Of a stretch of DNA of 64,000 nucleotides, positions 13,203-23,143 are shown piece by piece. The number at the start of each line of letters is the position of its first letter. Position 1 is the stretch's first letter. Both the position numbers and the translations under genes were made by a program. Origin of the DNA: Brachionus plicatilis. Taxonomy: Eukaryota; Rotifera; Eurotatoria; Ploima; Brachionidae. The DNA lies in contig QEOQ01000122.1 in assembly GCA_010279815.1 (NCBI GenBank), positions 1,018,798 to 1,082,797 on the forward strand. The letters run 5' to 3'. The notes under the pieces are model-generated. The model was not told the origin of the DNA, did no database searches, and worked only from the letters and a program-made list of their open reading frames with translations.

Positions 13203-13496
13203 AGAGGAAATGTGGTTTTTGAATTTTGACAAAACTTTTTCTAGGCTGAATCACTGTGCCATTGAAAAAAAAAATCGCTGTATTTTTAAATATTAAGATG
13301 GCACGGCTAAAATATAAAACATTTTATTAGAAATTGTGTTCATAGAAAAAAAAAAATATATAAAATAATCTTAAGAATGTGAGAATGAAATTCCAAATTT
13401 CGAGGAGCTCTAAATGTCAAACATTAAATTAAAAATATACAAAAAAGAAAAAAAAAAAATAACATAAACTCAAAAAACTCGTACTATAGACAAAAA

Positions 13497-15605
13497 CTAT
13501 TTTGCGGGATTCCACAATCTGAGATTGGCGAGCGCAAAGTTAACATTGGTAATCCAATCATTGGCCTGGTCTCTTGAGTCGGCCGAGAGCCTGTACATTT
13601 TGACATCCTGCTCTTCGTCAGTCAACAGCTCGAACGAATACTTTCTAGCGCACACATCTCTGGGCAGCACACAAACTTTGTCGTTCACACACTTGGTCAA
13701 ATTGATGACCCCCAGCGGGCCGTTTCTGTACTCGTCCTCGGGATACTTCCAATAGGAAATGTTGTAATTGTTCAAAAAGCACCAGCGTCTCTCCCAGAAC
13801 TTGCTCTCCTCGAACACGCTCATGAATCCCTTTAGCTCAATGGACTTGCTGGGCATGCAGCGCACGTTCACAAACAACACGCCGCTCAACGGAATCGCGC
13901 TCGAGCTGATGCTCAACTTGAACTTGCTTCTGCATATGTCCGCTTGGCCGATCTCGACCGTGTCCACGTGAATAAAATTGGACGTCTTTGCCCTCTGACT
14001 GGTCAATGTCCTCTGCTCATTGTACCCACTGCTCGATGCATTCTCATGATGATGATGAAATTTGAATGGTGAAAAAAATTTGGCATTGGAGCTTGTGTGC
14101 TTTACTTTGTGATTTACATTGGGCATCACCTCCAGTGTGTATATGTCGATCTTGACCCTGAAGTTGATGTCCACGTTGTTGATGGCCATGCGATTGGGAA
14201 ATACTAGACAAGTGTCTTTGGTGGAGATCAACTCCTGGACGTTAATGACCTGGGTCTGCAGCACTTGGATACCGTTGCGGATCAAACACAAAAAGTAGAA
14301 GATGCGTTTGTCGTCGCCCGCTTTCAGCTTGTTCAAATAGGACTCTTTGATAGGAAGTTGAAGGTCGCTGAATATCAACAAGCCAGTCAAGTCGGTTGAT
14401 TCGCATTGATGGCCGGCGTGGCCGCTCAGCGCCTCTTTCAACCGGTTTATTTCGAACAAATAGGCCTGACGCTTCTGACACGATATCAACAAGAGTCGAT
14501 TGCATTCGATGTGTTCATTGGTGGCCGTCAAATCGGTGACACACCGTTCCAGAGCAATGCCCGTCTGGTGTATGATATTGTCTTCGTGTTTGATCAGCTC
14601 CTCCAGTTCTTTGATCCGCTCCGAATATTTGCTCTTTTTGAGCGGCTCTGTTTGCTTGAGCGGCGACTTGGCCTTTTTTTGCTTGGGCATAATGGAGGAG
14701 CGGCGCGCCGACTTCTTTTGCTTGCGGTACTCGCGAATGCTGAACGGCTGCATGTCGGAGCCGACCGACGAGGCCGTGTCGGTGCCAGGGGGGCTAGAGA
14801 CGTCGGCCGAGTACGACAGCTTTAGGGGACTCTTGTGAACAGTGTCGCTATGATCGTCCAAGCTGTCGTACTCGTCCTCGTAGTCGTCGTCGAACTCGTC
14901 CTGGTTCATCAGCGAGCCCGTGTAGTCGGACGCCGACACCGAGTATGTCTCGGGCGACTCGACGCTAGTCTCGTCGAACAGCGATGTGTCCTCGTATATT
15001 TGCTCGTGGGTGTACTTGGCCTTGAAGTCGGTGTCCTCGTCGTCACAGGCCGATTGTAGAGAGCTGACGTAGGTGAGCGAGCCTGAGGCCGAGTGGCTGC
15101 TTTTGAGAGAGGCGCTGCCTTTTGACAGACACTCGAACTTTTCGATTATGCTCTTGGGTTTTATGTTGTCGGTGTTGATGAACGAGGAGTCGTTGAGAGA
15201 CGGCTCTTTATTTGATGTGTTGGCCGTCTCTGGCTTGTTCAGGTTGGTAGAGGATGTTTTGAACTTTGGTTGGTTGTTCGAGCCTCGCGACATTTGCTCA
15301 AATTTTTCGATTATTGACTTTGGGGTCAGGTTTTGGCATGTGGACTCGTTTGGGTTTTGAAGTTGTGCATTTTCGAATTTTGATTTGATGGTTTGGACAG
15401 AGAGGCTCTTTTGGGTTTGTGTGCGCTGGTTTTCTTTGTCGGACCATTTGAATTGTTTGGACGTGAGCTGGACGGCTTTTGGCTGCGCGGCCGTCTGGGA
15501 CTCGTCTTCCCACTGATTTATTTCGGTGGCCAGCTCGTGCAGTCGTTTTCTGCGCTCGATGAGCGTTTGACTCAGGTCGTAGAAGTTCTCTTCGTTTCGG
15601 CTCAT
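13497..15605 (-). CDS. ANLN: Anillin
   Basis: A single 702-codon exon. Anillin is the actin/septin/RhoA scaffold of the cytokinetic ring at the cleavage furrow. The N-terminus (residues 10-36, ERRKRLHELATEINQWED) resembles the conserved anillin N-terminal segment. Residues 40-320 are low complexity with repeated KSIIEKFE motifs (97-104, 151-158, weaker IKSKFENA at 73-80) and an acidic stretch (236-252). Residues 326-395 form the helical start of the anillin homology domain (RLLLISCQKRQAYL), followed by a C2-like part to about 585. A PH domain fills 590-698 (KGFMSVFEE, RRWCFLNNYNISYW). Human anillin is over 1100 aa, so much of the N-terminal half is missing or unrecognised. Composition is far more GC-rich than the flanks. 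The Met at 15605 is the first in frame and fits the family. Confidence 0.93.
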   Translation of the reverse strand: MSRNEENFYDLSQTLIERRKRLHELATEINQWEDESQTAAQPKAVQLTSKQFKWSDKENQRTQTQKSLSVQTIKSKFENAQLQNPNESTCQNLTPKSIIEKFEQMSRGSNNQPKFKTSSTNLNKPETANTSNKEPSLNDSSFINTDNIKPKSIIEKFECLSKGSASLKSSHSASGSLTYVSSLQSACDDEDTDFKAKYTHEQIYEDTSLFDETSVESPETYSVSASDYTGSLMNQDEFDDDYEDEYDSLDDHSDTVHKSPLKLSYSADVSSPPGTDTASSVGSDMQPFSIREYRKQKKSARRSSIMPKQKKAKSPLKQTEPLKKSKYSERIKELEELIKHEDNIIHQTGIALERCVTDLTATNEHIECNRLLLISCQKRQAYLFEINRLKEALSGHAGHQCESTDLTGLLIFSDLQLPIKESYLNKLKAGDDKRIFYFLCLIRNGIQVLQTQVINVQELISTKDTCLVFPNRMAINNVDINFRVKIDIYTLEVMPNVNHKVKHTSSNAKFFSPFKFHHHHENASSSGYNEQRTLTSQRAKTSNFIHVDTVEIGQADICRSKFKLSISSSAIPLSGVLFVNVRCMPSKSIELKGFMSVFEESKFWERRWCFLNNYNISYWKYPEDEYRNGPLGVINLTKCVNDKVCVLPRDVCARKYSFELLTDEEQDVKMYRLSADSRDQANDWITNVNFALANLRLWNPAK

Positions 15606-15996
15606 TTTGGCACAGCGTTATTTTTGACTTGTTATGGATTTAAATGTGATAAATAGAAAATTCAAAAAAGTACGCCAAATTAATTTGGTTGCATACAAAA
15701 CGGCATTTTGTTTTACTCAAAAGGTCACTTGTTCGCCAAGACAACACTTTTGTCTCGAAGCATTTTTAGTTAGACAAAATTTTGCTCATTGAAAATTCAG
15801 AATGTGATCAATGATCAATGATCACATAATTAGTGATCAAAAAAGCCTCTAATTTATGAAAAAATAAAAATAATTTTTTTTTGGTGATCAGGAAATTTTT
15901 TAAAATATATTAAACTTTATTACCAATTTCAATTACTCATTTTATAAACTTTAATTTTATTTTATTTTATTTCATTTTTTAACTTATTCTGAAGGA
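15606..15996. other. Upstream region of anillin
   Basis: About 390 bp of AT-rich sequence between the anillin start and a LINE tail. A repeated GATCA motif (ATGATCAATGATCACATAA near 15805-15840) is the only structure noted. No TATA box or initiator can be assigned with confidence. Confidence 0.4.
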
Positions 15997-17170
15997 GCTT
16001 TAGCGGCTTATGCTTAAACACTGACCATCTATTTTTTACTAAAACACTGATCTCGGTCAGATGGTATTAGGAAATACCCAAAAACTGCTGACCATTTTGT
16101 AGAGAATTTAATGAACTTTTACGCAAAATTATCAGTTGCACCATAAGACCTAGTTTTTGACTTGTAAAACTAGAAATAATGAGTCAATACCTGAGCTGCT
16201 GTTAACGGATCACATGTTTCCAGGATAATGATAAGACCTTGACCTTCCGATCACTAATTATATGAAAGAGAATAGGCTAAGTATTATTCCAAAAAAATAA
16301 ATTGTCTACTAGCTCTTTTTTTTTAAGCTCATAGCTGAAAAACTAAAAAAAATATAACTAAAAATGTATTTTTTTGGTAAAATTATTTAATTTAAAAAAA
16401 TTGAAAACTTTATTGCATACCGTTTTGTAGAGAATTAAAATCTCTACATTCTTATATAAAAAATGAATATTTGTTTTGGAGCTCTCGGTCAAAATTTCTC
16501 TTAATTTATTTTTACTTTCAACCAAGCCATTTTTTTAAAAATTATTTAAAGAAAAAATAACCGTCAGATGTTCAACTAAATAAAAGTAAAACTGCAATGT
16601 TAGAATCTGTAACTACGAAGTTTTTTTATTTTCTAAACTGGATTAGGATCAAGATTTTCAAATAAAAGAAATTTTGTTCAAATAAAACATCAATATTTTT
16701 TTTTAATGAATATTGATAAATTTTTGTTTTTTACAATAATTAAAAAATTTTGAAATATTAAAAAATCTATGATGCCTGAAAATAATTTAAAAAAGAAGGT
16801 TTGGTTGAAAGTAAAAATAAATTAAGAGAAATTTTGACCCAGAGCTCTAAAAAAAAATTTATTCATATTGAATTTTTATTTATTAAGAAAGTAGAGATTT
16901 TAATTATCTACAAAACGGTATGCCATAAGAATTAATTCTTTGAAATTGAATAATTCTCCTAAAAAAAGATATTTTTAGTTTTTCAGCTATGAGCTTTAAA
17001 AAAAAAGAACTAGGAGACAATTCATTTTTCTGCAATAATGCTAAGTCAATTCTCTTTCATATAATTAGTGGTCGGAAGGTCAAGGTCTTATCATTGTCCT
17101 GTAAACATGTGGTCCGTGTTTTAGCATAAGCCGCTTTAGCTCGGTACAAAAAACAAATAAATAAATTTTC
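15981..17170 (+). mobile_element. LINE 3' tail split by a later insertion
   Basis: CTGAAGGAGCTTTAGC (to 16004) and GCTTTAGCTCGGTACA followed by CAAATAAATAAA (from 17133) are two halves of one tail. An intact version is at 18675-18720 (CTGAAGGAGCTTTAGCTCGG). The halves overlap by the 8-bp duplication GCTTTAGC created by the foldback element between them. Confidence 0.8.
16005..17132. mobile_element. Long foldback element, 1128 bp, 8-bp TSD
   Basis: The termini are GGCTTATGCTTAAACACTGA at 16005 and the inverse GTTTTAGCATAAGCC ending 17132, flanked by identical GCTTTAGC (15997-16004, 17133-17140). Arms of about 450 bp pair almost throughout (for example GACCTTCCGATCACTAATTA near 16242 against TAATTAGTGGTCGGAAGGTC near 17062), leaving a small loop around 16660-16790. 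No ORF of note. hAT-like by duplication length. The site duplicated is the hairpin of a LINE 3' tail. Confidence 0.88.
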
Positions 17171-17665
17171 AAAAAAAAAAATTTAAGTCTCAATTTTTAA
17201 AATAAAATAAAACAAAATCTTAATTATTCCTTGTGTTTTTTTTACATGCACAATTTAACACCCTTTTCATATTTCATAAATTCACCACAAATGCTACATT
17301 CTACCGGATTTGACTGTTTGCTTATTGCTTTTTTTGCAGCTAATTTAGCATCTTCGGACGATTATACTGTGACCAAAGCCATTTCTTTGTATTTATTAAT
17401 ATATTTCAAAAACTTATAGTTTATTATGGTGAGTTGCAATTTTTTTTGTTTTTTTTATTTCATTCAATATTAACGTAATTTTAAAATTTTGAAATTTTTA
17501 GAATGAAAAAAATTTTTGATTTCAACAAAAAAAATTTTATGTGATCAAAAAAAAATTTTGGTGATCAATTTTTGATCACAAAGAATACACTTAATATTTT
17601 GGTGATCAAAATGATCACATTCTGGACATGACCCGAAAATCCAAATCGGTTAAATGTATGTGGCC

Positions 17666-18250
17666 GTAAATTTACAATATTTTTCGTAAAAATAGTAAAA
17701 TAATAATTTTGAAATTTTTCGGAATTTTTTTTTTAGCTTTTTGATTTTTAAAGAAAAATCCCAGTCAAGCTAAAAACGATGACTTATCGATGAAAATTGA
17801 TAGATTAGCTAGTTAGAAACCATTTCATCTAAATTCAACGATGAAAATTAGAATATTGAATCGGTTATTTTTGATAAATTAAAAATATTTAAAACACATT
17901 ATAATTAATTTAATTTTTAAATAATATTTTTCAATTTTTCAAATTATTTTTAAGAAATTTTTTAATGCCGTGGTGTTTCGATATCTGTATTTTACCAATT
18001 TCTATTATATTTTACGTAAAATTAAGTAAATTTACTATATTTTTCGTAAAATATAGTAAAACAATAATTTTGAAATTTTTCAGAATTTTTTTTAGTTTTT
18101 TATTTTTAAAGAAAAATCTCTGTCAAACTAAAAACGATGACTAATCGATGAAACATTATTTGAGTTAGGAACCATTTCATCTAAATTCAACAAAGAAAAT
18201 TAGAATATTGAATCGATTATTTTCGATGAATGAAAAATATTTTAAACACA
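17666..18250. repeat. Tandem direct duplication of a ~230-bp unit
   Basis: Segments at about 17666-17905 and 18022-18250 share TATTTTTCGTAAAA, AAAAACGATGACT, ACCATTTCATCTAAATTCAA and TTAGAATATTGAATCG in the same order and orientation, about 357 bp apart, with moderate divergence. There is no coding content. This is either a local duplication or two insertions of one family. Confidence 0.7.
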
Positions 18251-18289
18251 TAATAATATATTCTATGTTATAACAATTAAAATTTAATT

Positions 18290-18725
18290 ACCTAGGAAAT
18301 ACCCTGAATATTGGATATCTTCCAAAAATAAAGCTTAGATTTAGCGTTTACTCTAACAGGACTGAGCCATTCTGTTCCATTAACTATTAGACTGGTGGAA
18401 GAATATAACAAAGGTTTCGAATCAAGATACATCGAGTACCCAGCTCCATTGTGTAATTGCTACCTTACTATTTCTTCTTTTTTTTCTGAATCATCAAATA
18501 TTTAAAAACATGTATTCTGTTACTCTCTGTCAAAATTTATCTAATTTTAATTTTAATATTTATCTACTTTTTAAGTTATATTATTTTAACTTTATTTTTT
18601 CTTATTTTTTATTTTATTTTATTTTATTTTATTTAACTTTATTTTAATTTTTTATTATTTTTTTTATTTAATCTGAAGGAGCTTTAGCTCGGTACAGATA
18701 TACAAATAAATAAATAATAATAACA
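18290..18725 (+). mobile_element. LINE remnant with intact 3' tail
   Basis: A GC-richer segment (18290-18480) of decayed, unassignable sequence leads into T/A-rich DNA. It ends in CTGAAGGAGCTTTAGCTCGG with GAGCTTTAGCTC forming a perfect stem-loop, then AATAAATAAATAATAATAAC. This is the best-preserved copy of the tail also seen at 15981/17133, 33400-33470 and 55560-55600. Confidence 0.6.
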
Positions 18726-19259
18726 AAAAAATTCTCTTTACTCTCATAAAAAATTAAAAATTAAAAAAGTTGTATTGTTAATTTCTTTAAAGGGAATAAG
18801 TCAAATTTAGGCTTTTTTTATTTTTGAACCTTACTCTCAGACTGAAGTGCATTTAGGCTAATTACAGGGATTTTTGTTCGTGTGACTATTCAAGTGGTTC
18901 AATTTTGATTTGTGATTAGGGTATTTTTAAAATAACTTTTTTTCGGTTACTAACAAAAGTCCTGGTAGTTGTTTAGTTTAAGGGAAGATGTTTTGATTTT
19001 TTTTCAAAAGAAAAAGAAAAAAGGAAATAAAAAAGAGAAAAACTATAGAAAAAATCTTTCTAATCAAATTTTATTTAATGCTCATTTTTATGAATATCAG
19101 TAAATAATATTTTTCTGTATTTAACTTTAGATTGCCTGAAGATTGAAATCAACAAATTGATCAAATTTGGCACACGATCATTGCTGGTAAAATAAAACAA
19201 CACAAATTTGTCTGACAAAAATATTATCAAAGTGATGATTTTGACTTAAAAACCTGTAA

Positions 19260-20087
19260 GACATTGTGTAATCTAGTACAAAAAAAAAAAACAAAATATT
19301 AAAAATTCCAAAGCTTAAGTTCTGATGGGTCAAAGCATGTTCTGTAAATTGTAGCAACTGATGCATCCTAGGTACAGACAATATGCTGCAAAACTCAGAG
19401 AAATGTGAATTCGGGATATTTTATTATATTAAAATATGGGTAAGCAAAGCTTTATATGCGAGTAACGAAACGTTAGTTTTTTTTTAAATTTAATTTATTA
19501 TAAAATTAATATTGAAATTATGATTGAAATAGATAATTGAAAAAATCTAGTATAATTTTATTTATAAAAAAACATTTTGTTTATAATTAAAATAAAAATT
19601 GCTAAAAAAATTGAAAAAATCTTATATAATTTTGTTTATAAATAAGAAGTAAAAAATTAGTAAAAAGTAAAGTTTGATTTGCAAATTTTAATTGGTAAAT
19701 TTTGAAATTTTTTTTTTTCAAATTTAGAATAGTATATGTTAAGGTTTTATTAAAAATTGTCAGTCAGAAAAAATATTTTCAAATCGCGCATTCTTAATTT
19801 ACAATACACTCTCATTGTGAGACTATATAGCTCGTCACGGCTGCTTCGTTCCTTGCAAAAAATACAACTCAACTTTAAGTGATGATATAGAGGATATATC
19901 AGTTGATTCAATTTAAAGAACTAAAATTCAAAATTTCTCAATTTTGCAAAATTTTGCAGAATCAGTATTACTGTTGGTACAAAGTATGCATCAGTAGTTA
20001 CAATTTACAGAACATGTTTTAATCCTTCAAAATTTAAGATTTGGAATTTATTTTGTCTTTGTTTTTTGTATCAAAATTGACAATGCC
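19260..20087. mobile_element. MULE-like inverted-repeat element, enlarged copy
   Basis: Left-arm segments AAAAATTCCAAAGCTTAAGT, GCATGTTCTGTAAATTGTAG and ACTGATGCAT are mirrored at 19965-20087 (GTATGCATCAGTAGTTAC, TTTACAGAACATG, TTGACAATGCC). The same arms form the compact 307-bp element at 61169-61475, so this copy carries about 500 bp of extra interior. Nine-base flanks AACCTGTAA and AATCTGTAG agree at 7 of 9 positions, consistent with an old 9-bp duplication. Confidence 0.65.
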
Positions 20088-20371
20088 AATCTGTAGCTCA
20101 AAAACAAGACTAAACAAAGCAGATATCTAGTTTATTTTTTATTTGAAATTTTATTAAAATTAAAGAAATTTTTAAAGCAATTAAAATAACAGTTTTAGTT
20201 TAAAAGAAAGAACAATTTTTTCTATAAATATTTGTAAAGCTTGTCGTTATATGGAAAAAAACTTTAATAAACGAATTTAAAATTAGTGAATTTTTTTTTT
20301 TTTTTCTCTAAGACGAAACAATTTTTAACACAATATGGGTCTTTGCTAGCGATGAAACTTTGCTAAAAAGC

Positions 20372-23143
20372 TCATTTTCTAGGAGCACTCATTCCAAATT
20401 CATTGGCATCGTCCTGATCTTTGTCTCCATAGCGCCACATATTTTTATGGGACGCCTTGGCTGCGGCCAATATCTTCAAGTACTCTTGTACCAACTTGTG
20501 CAAGCGTCTCTCTTTTCTGGACTTGTCCACTGACACATACCCCTCTGCTACCATTCTCTTTCCAATGTCATCATTTTTCACATCATACAAACTAACATAC
20601 TCCAAATTAGCCACCTTGTACTCGACATTGACCGAGAACTCGGCGTCCGGATCAGCCAGAACCAGCTCTCTGAACTGATCTAGCGCCAGCTCGTTGTCGT
20701 CTTCGTCAGCGGACAGCTGCACCATTGCCAAAGCGTATTCGTGCGCCTGCGCCGGCAAAGCCTCGAATCCGGCAGGCAACTGAGCCAAACTGGTCGACTT
20801 GGCGCTCTCTCTATTACCATAGTCAATGAACAAAACATTCACAGTACCATTCGACTGCACACTCAACACTTTGGCCCGGTACCACTCATCATCCATGCTG
20901 AACTTGGCCACGCACAACTCGCCGACCTTGGCAGTGTACGCTCCGGGCACTGGCGGCCTCGCGTCCAACTCGGCCCTCAGCTGAACAGTCAATTGCTCGA
21001 GCTTGGGTCCGTTTTCGACCAGCTGAGCGTAAAAATGAAAGTCGCCGGTGACCTCGGTGACGACAACTTTTTTGTTGTTAATCACTCGTTCCTGCGGCTC
21101 GCTCTTTTCCGCCTCGTCGCTAACCACTTTCTCCTCGACATAATTTTTCCATCTGCCGACGCGTCTCTCCTTGGCCTTGAGCTCGGCGCCGCTCAACAGC
21201 GAGTAGAGCGCCGCACTGGTCGATTGGCTTTTGTAGACGGCCGCAAAGCCCTGTTCGACCAGGCCCACAGCAATGTTGAGTCCGTCCAGAGTGGTTATCT
21301 GGCCGATGAAGTTTCCCACCTTGTCTATTGATTCGACTTCGACACGGACCTCGTGGTGCATGCAATGGCTCTTGCTGTACATGAACGCGTCTTGGGCGAA
21401 TTCTTCGGCGACGGCGGGGGTCCCATTGGCCGGGGGACGGGGCATGCGTGGGCAATCGATGCTGGAGAGAAGGAGCGTGATGACGCATGTTTCTTTGGGC
21501 AGATAGAGCTTGAATCGAGAGCCGGACGAAATGTACTCGACTAGAGCGTCCATTTTGCCGCTGCGTTGCAAAAAAGGCAAAAATTGCTTGGCCTTGTTGA
21601 GGTCGGTGGACACGTCCGCAACTCTCATTGTGGTCGGCTCCTTGGTCGAGTGCACGCCGATTTTTTTCTTTTCGGCACGGGTCTCCGCGGACAAGAGGTC
21701 GTCGTAGCGGGACGACCGCTGATTGTCCTCTTGTTTGTAGCGGACCACTTTGGCCAGGCCCTGGCTGACTAGCGCCTCGGCCACATTTGTTTCGGCCAGC
21801 ATGACCGTGCAGCACACTTTTTCCGGATAATCGTTTGACTTTGGCTGCACGTAATCAACCGTTAAGTTGACTTTTTTGCCGATTAATTTTTTGCGCAAAA
21901 ATTCTCTCGCCTCGAACATGTATGGCACGTCGTAAAGTTGATTGGCCTTTTTGTCGACCTTGGGCGTCAATTCGGCAAAGTCGGCGATCCGCGGTGCCCT
22001 AATGCTCGACAAAAATATTTTTTTGAGCGTGCCATCGCTCAGCTTGAGCACAAGCGAGTCGCCATTGCCGATCTCGACCACTTTGCCGCTCATCTTTCGG
22101 TTCGGCTCGTCACCGCCGCCGCTTTTCGGCTCGGCGTAGTTCTTCCACAGACGCAGCTTGGCCGCTTTGGCGCTCTTTTCCGCGTCCCGGTACTTCTGTG
22201 TGCCGCTGGTCACATTACCCATCGACCAGTCCACGCACTTGGCCAATCCTTCTTTGAGCAAATACTCGGATATATTTCCGGCGGGGTGAAGGACGGTGCC
22301 TAGCAAAATTGCGTTCGACTTGTTCGACACTCCCTCGAGCACGACCTTGACGTCTCGTTGAAGCAGCCGGCTCTCGACAAACAGTTTGGCCTCGTCGGCG
22401 AACGGCTCGGCCTGCTCCTGGTCGGCCTCGCGCTTGAACCCGGGGCACTTGACGCCCGACAGCTGCACGCTCACCAGATTGTACGAGGGCAAGAGCAGCA
22501 GTCTGAGGGTGCTGCCGTCGCGCACAAACTCAACGATGGCGTCCTGGGGCTTTTGAGCGAACGAGTCGACAAAGGCGCCCGGGTTCTCCAGAGTGTACTT
22601 GATGTCGCGGATGTGCTCCGCGTCCGGCTCTTTGCTCCATTTGCCCAGGTTTTTCGCCTTGGCCTGGTCTTCTAGGGCGACCAGGGCGGCCTCGGTGTCC
22701 GTGGGCTTGTTGAGCCGGCGGACCTCGGCCAGGCCCGCTGAGACCATGGCCTCGTTCATGTTCTCGGCCGTGCTCGGCTCCCGGCCCAGGAACAGCACGC
22801 CTCGGTCCACGTTTTGGGCGTTGGCGTCCCTCACGAAGCACACTTCTTTGCCGACGAGTTTTTTGCGCAGGAACTCGCGCGCCTCGAACGCGTACGGCTG
22901 GTCGCTCTCGATCACGCTCTCGGCCGAGTTCGGGCTGAGTCTTCGGCCCAGACGCGGCGCTGTTATGCCCGACAGCATCAACGTTTTCTCCAGACTCTTG
23001 CTACCTAGCGATTTTATGACCACACAGTCGCCTGACGTCACTTGCTTGACTATGCCGCGATATAGCTGCGGGCTCGCTGCTGCTGATGATGCTGCTTGTG
23101 GTTTTTGTGAATTGGCGGCCATTTGTTGCGGCTTTTTGTTCAA
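20372..23143 (-). CDS. SND1: Staphylococcal nuclease and Tudor domain protein SND1 (Tudor-SN)
   Basis: A 923-codon single exon (human protein 910 aa). SND1 is a cytoplasmic/nuclear RNA-binding protein of RNA-silencing complexes, stress granules and transcript regulation. Four successive SNase-like repeats are recognisable at roughly residues 26-165, 195-335, 350-495 and 525-665, each opening with a G-V-V-I/L-K type strand and containing an EAREFLRKKL- or DEAKLFVESR-like helix. A Tudor domain follows at about 720-800 (AKFSMDDEWYRAKV, VLFIDYGN, keeping the aromatic-cage residues) within a split fifth SNase fold. The N-terminal 25 residues are Q/A/S-rich. GC content is high and highest at the 5' end. 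Vertebrate SND1 genes have many introns; none is here. An A-rich run lies about 70 nt past the stop on the sense strand, but such runs are common here. Confidence 0.97.
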   Translation of the reverse strand: MNKKPQQMAANSQKPQAASSAAASPQLYRGIVKQVTSGDCVVIKSLGSKSLEKTLMLSGITAPRLGRRLSPNSAESVIESDQPYAFEAREFLRKKLVGKEVCFVRDANAQNVDRGVLFLGREPSTAENMNEAMVSAGLAEVRRLNKPTDTEAALVALEDQAKAKNLGKWSKEPDAEHIRDIKYTLENPGAFVDSFAQKPQDAIVEFVRDGSTLRLLLLPSYNLVSVQLSGVKCPGFKREADQEQAEPFADEAKLFVESRLLQRDVKVVLEGVSNKSNAILLGTVLHPAGNISEYLLKEGLAKCVDWSMGNVTSGTQKYRDAEKSAKAAKLRLWKNYAEPKSGGGDEPNRKMSGKVVEIGNGDSLVLKLSDGTLKKIFLSSIRAPRIADFAELTPKVDKKANQLYDVPYMFEAREFLRKKLIGKKVNLTVDYVQPKSNDYPEKVCCTVMLAETNVAEALVSQGLAKVVRYKQEDNQRSSRYDDLLSAETRAEKKKIGVHSTKEPTTMRVADVSTDLNKAKQFLPFLQRSGKMDALVEYISSGSRFKLYLPKETCVITLLLSSIDCPRMPRPPANGTPAVAEEFAQDAFMYSKSHCMHHEVRVEVESIDKVGNFIGQITTLDGLNIAVGLVEQGFAAVYKSQSTSAALYSLLSGAELKAKERRVGRWKNYVEEKVVSDEAEKSEPQERVINNKKVVVTEVTGDFHFYAQLVENGPKLEQLTVQLRAELDARPPVPGAYTAKVGELCVAKFSMDDEWYRAKVLSVQSNGTVNVLFIDYGNRESAKSTSLAQLPAGFEALPAQAHEYALAMVQLSADEDDNELALDQFRELVLADPDAEFSVNVEYKVANLEYVSLYDVKNDDIGKRMVAEGYVSVDKSRKERRLHKLVQEYLKILAAAKASHKNMWRYGDKDQDDANEFGMSAPRK

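Noticed and set aside
14242..15656. Overlapping ORFs across the anillin exon
   Set aside because: Same cause: alternate frames of a GC-rich exon in an AT-rich background.
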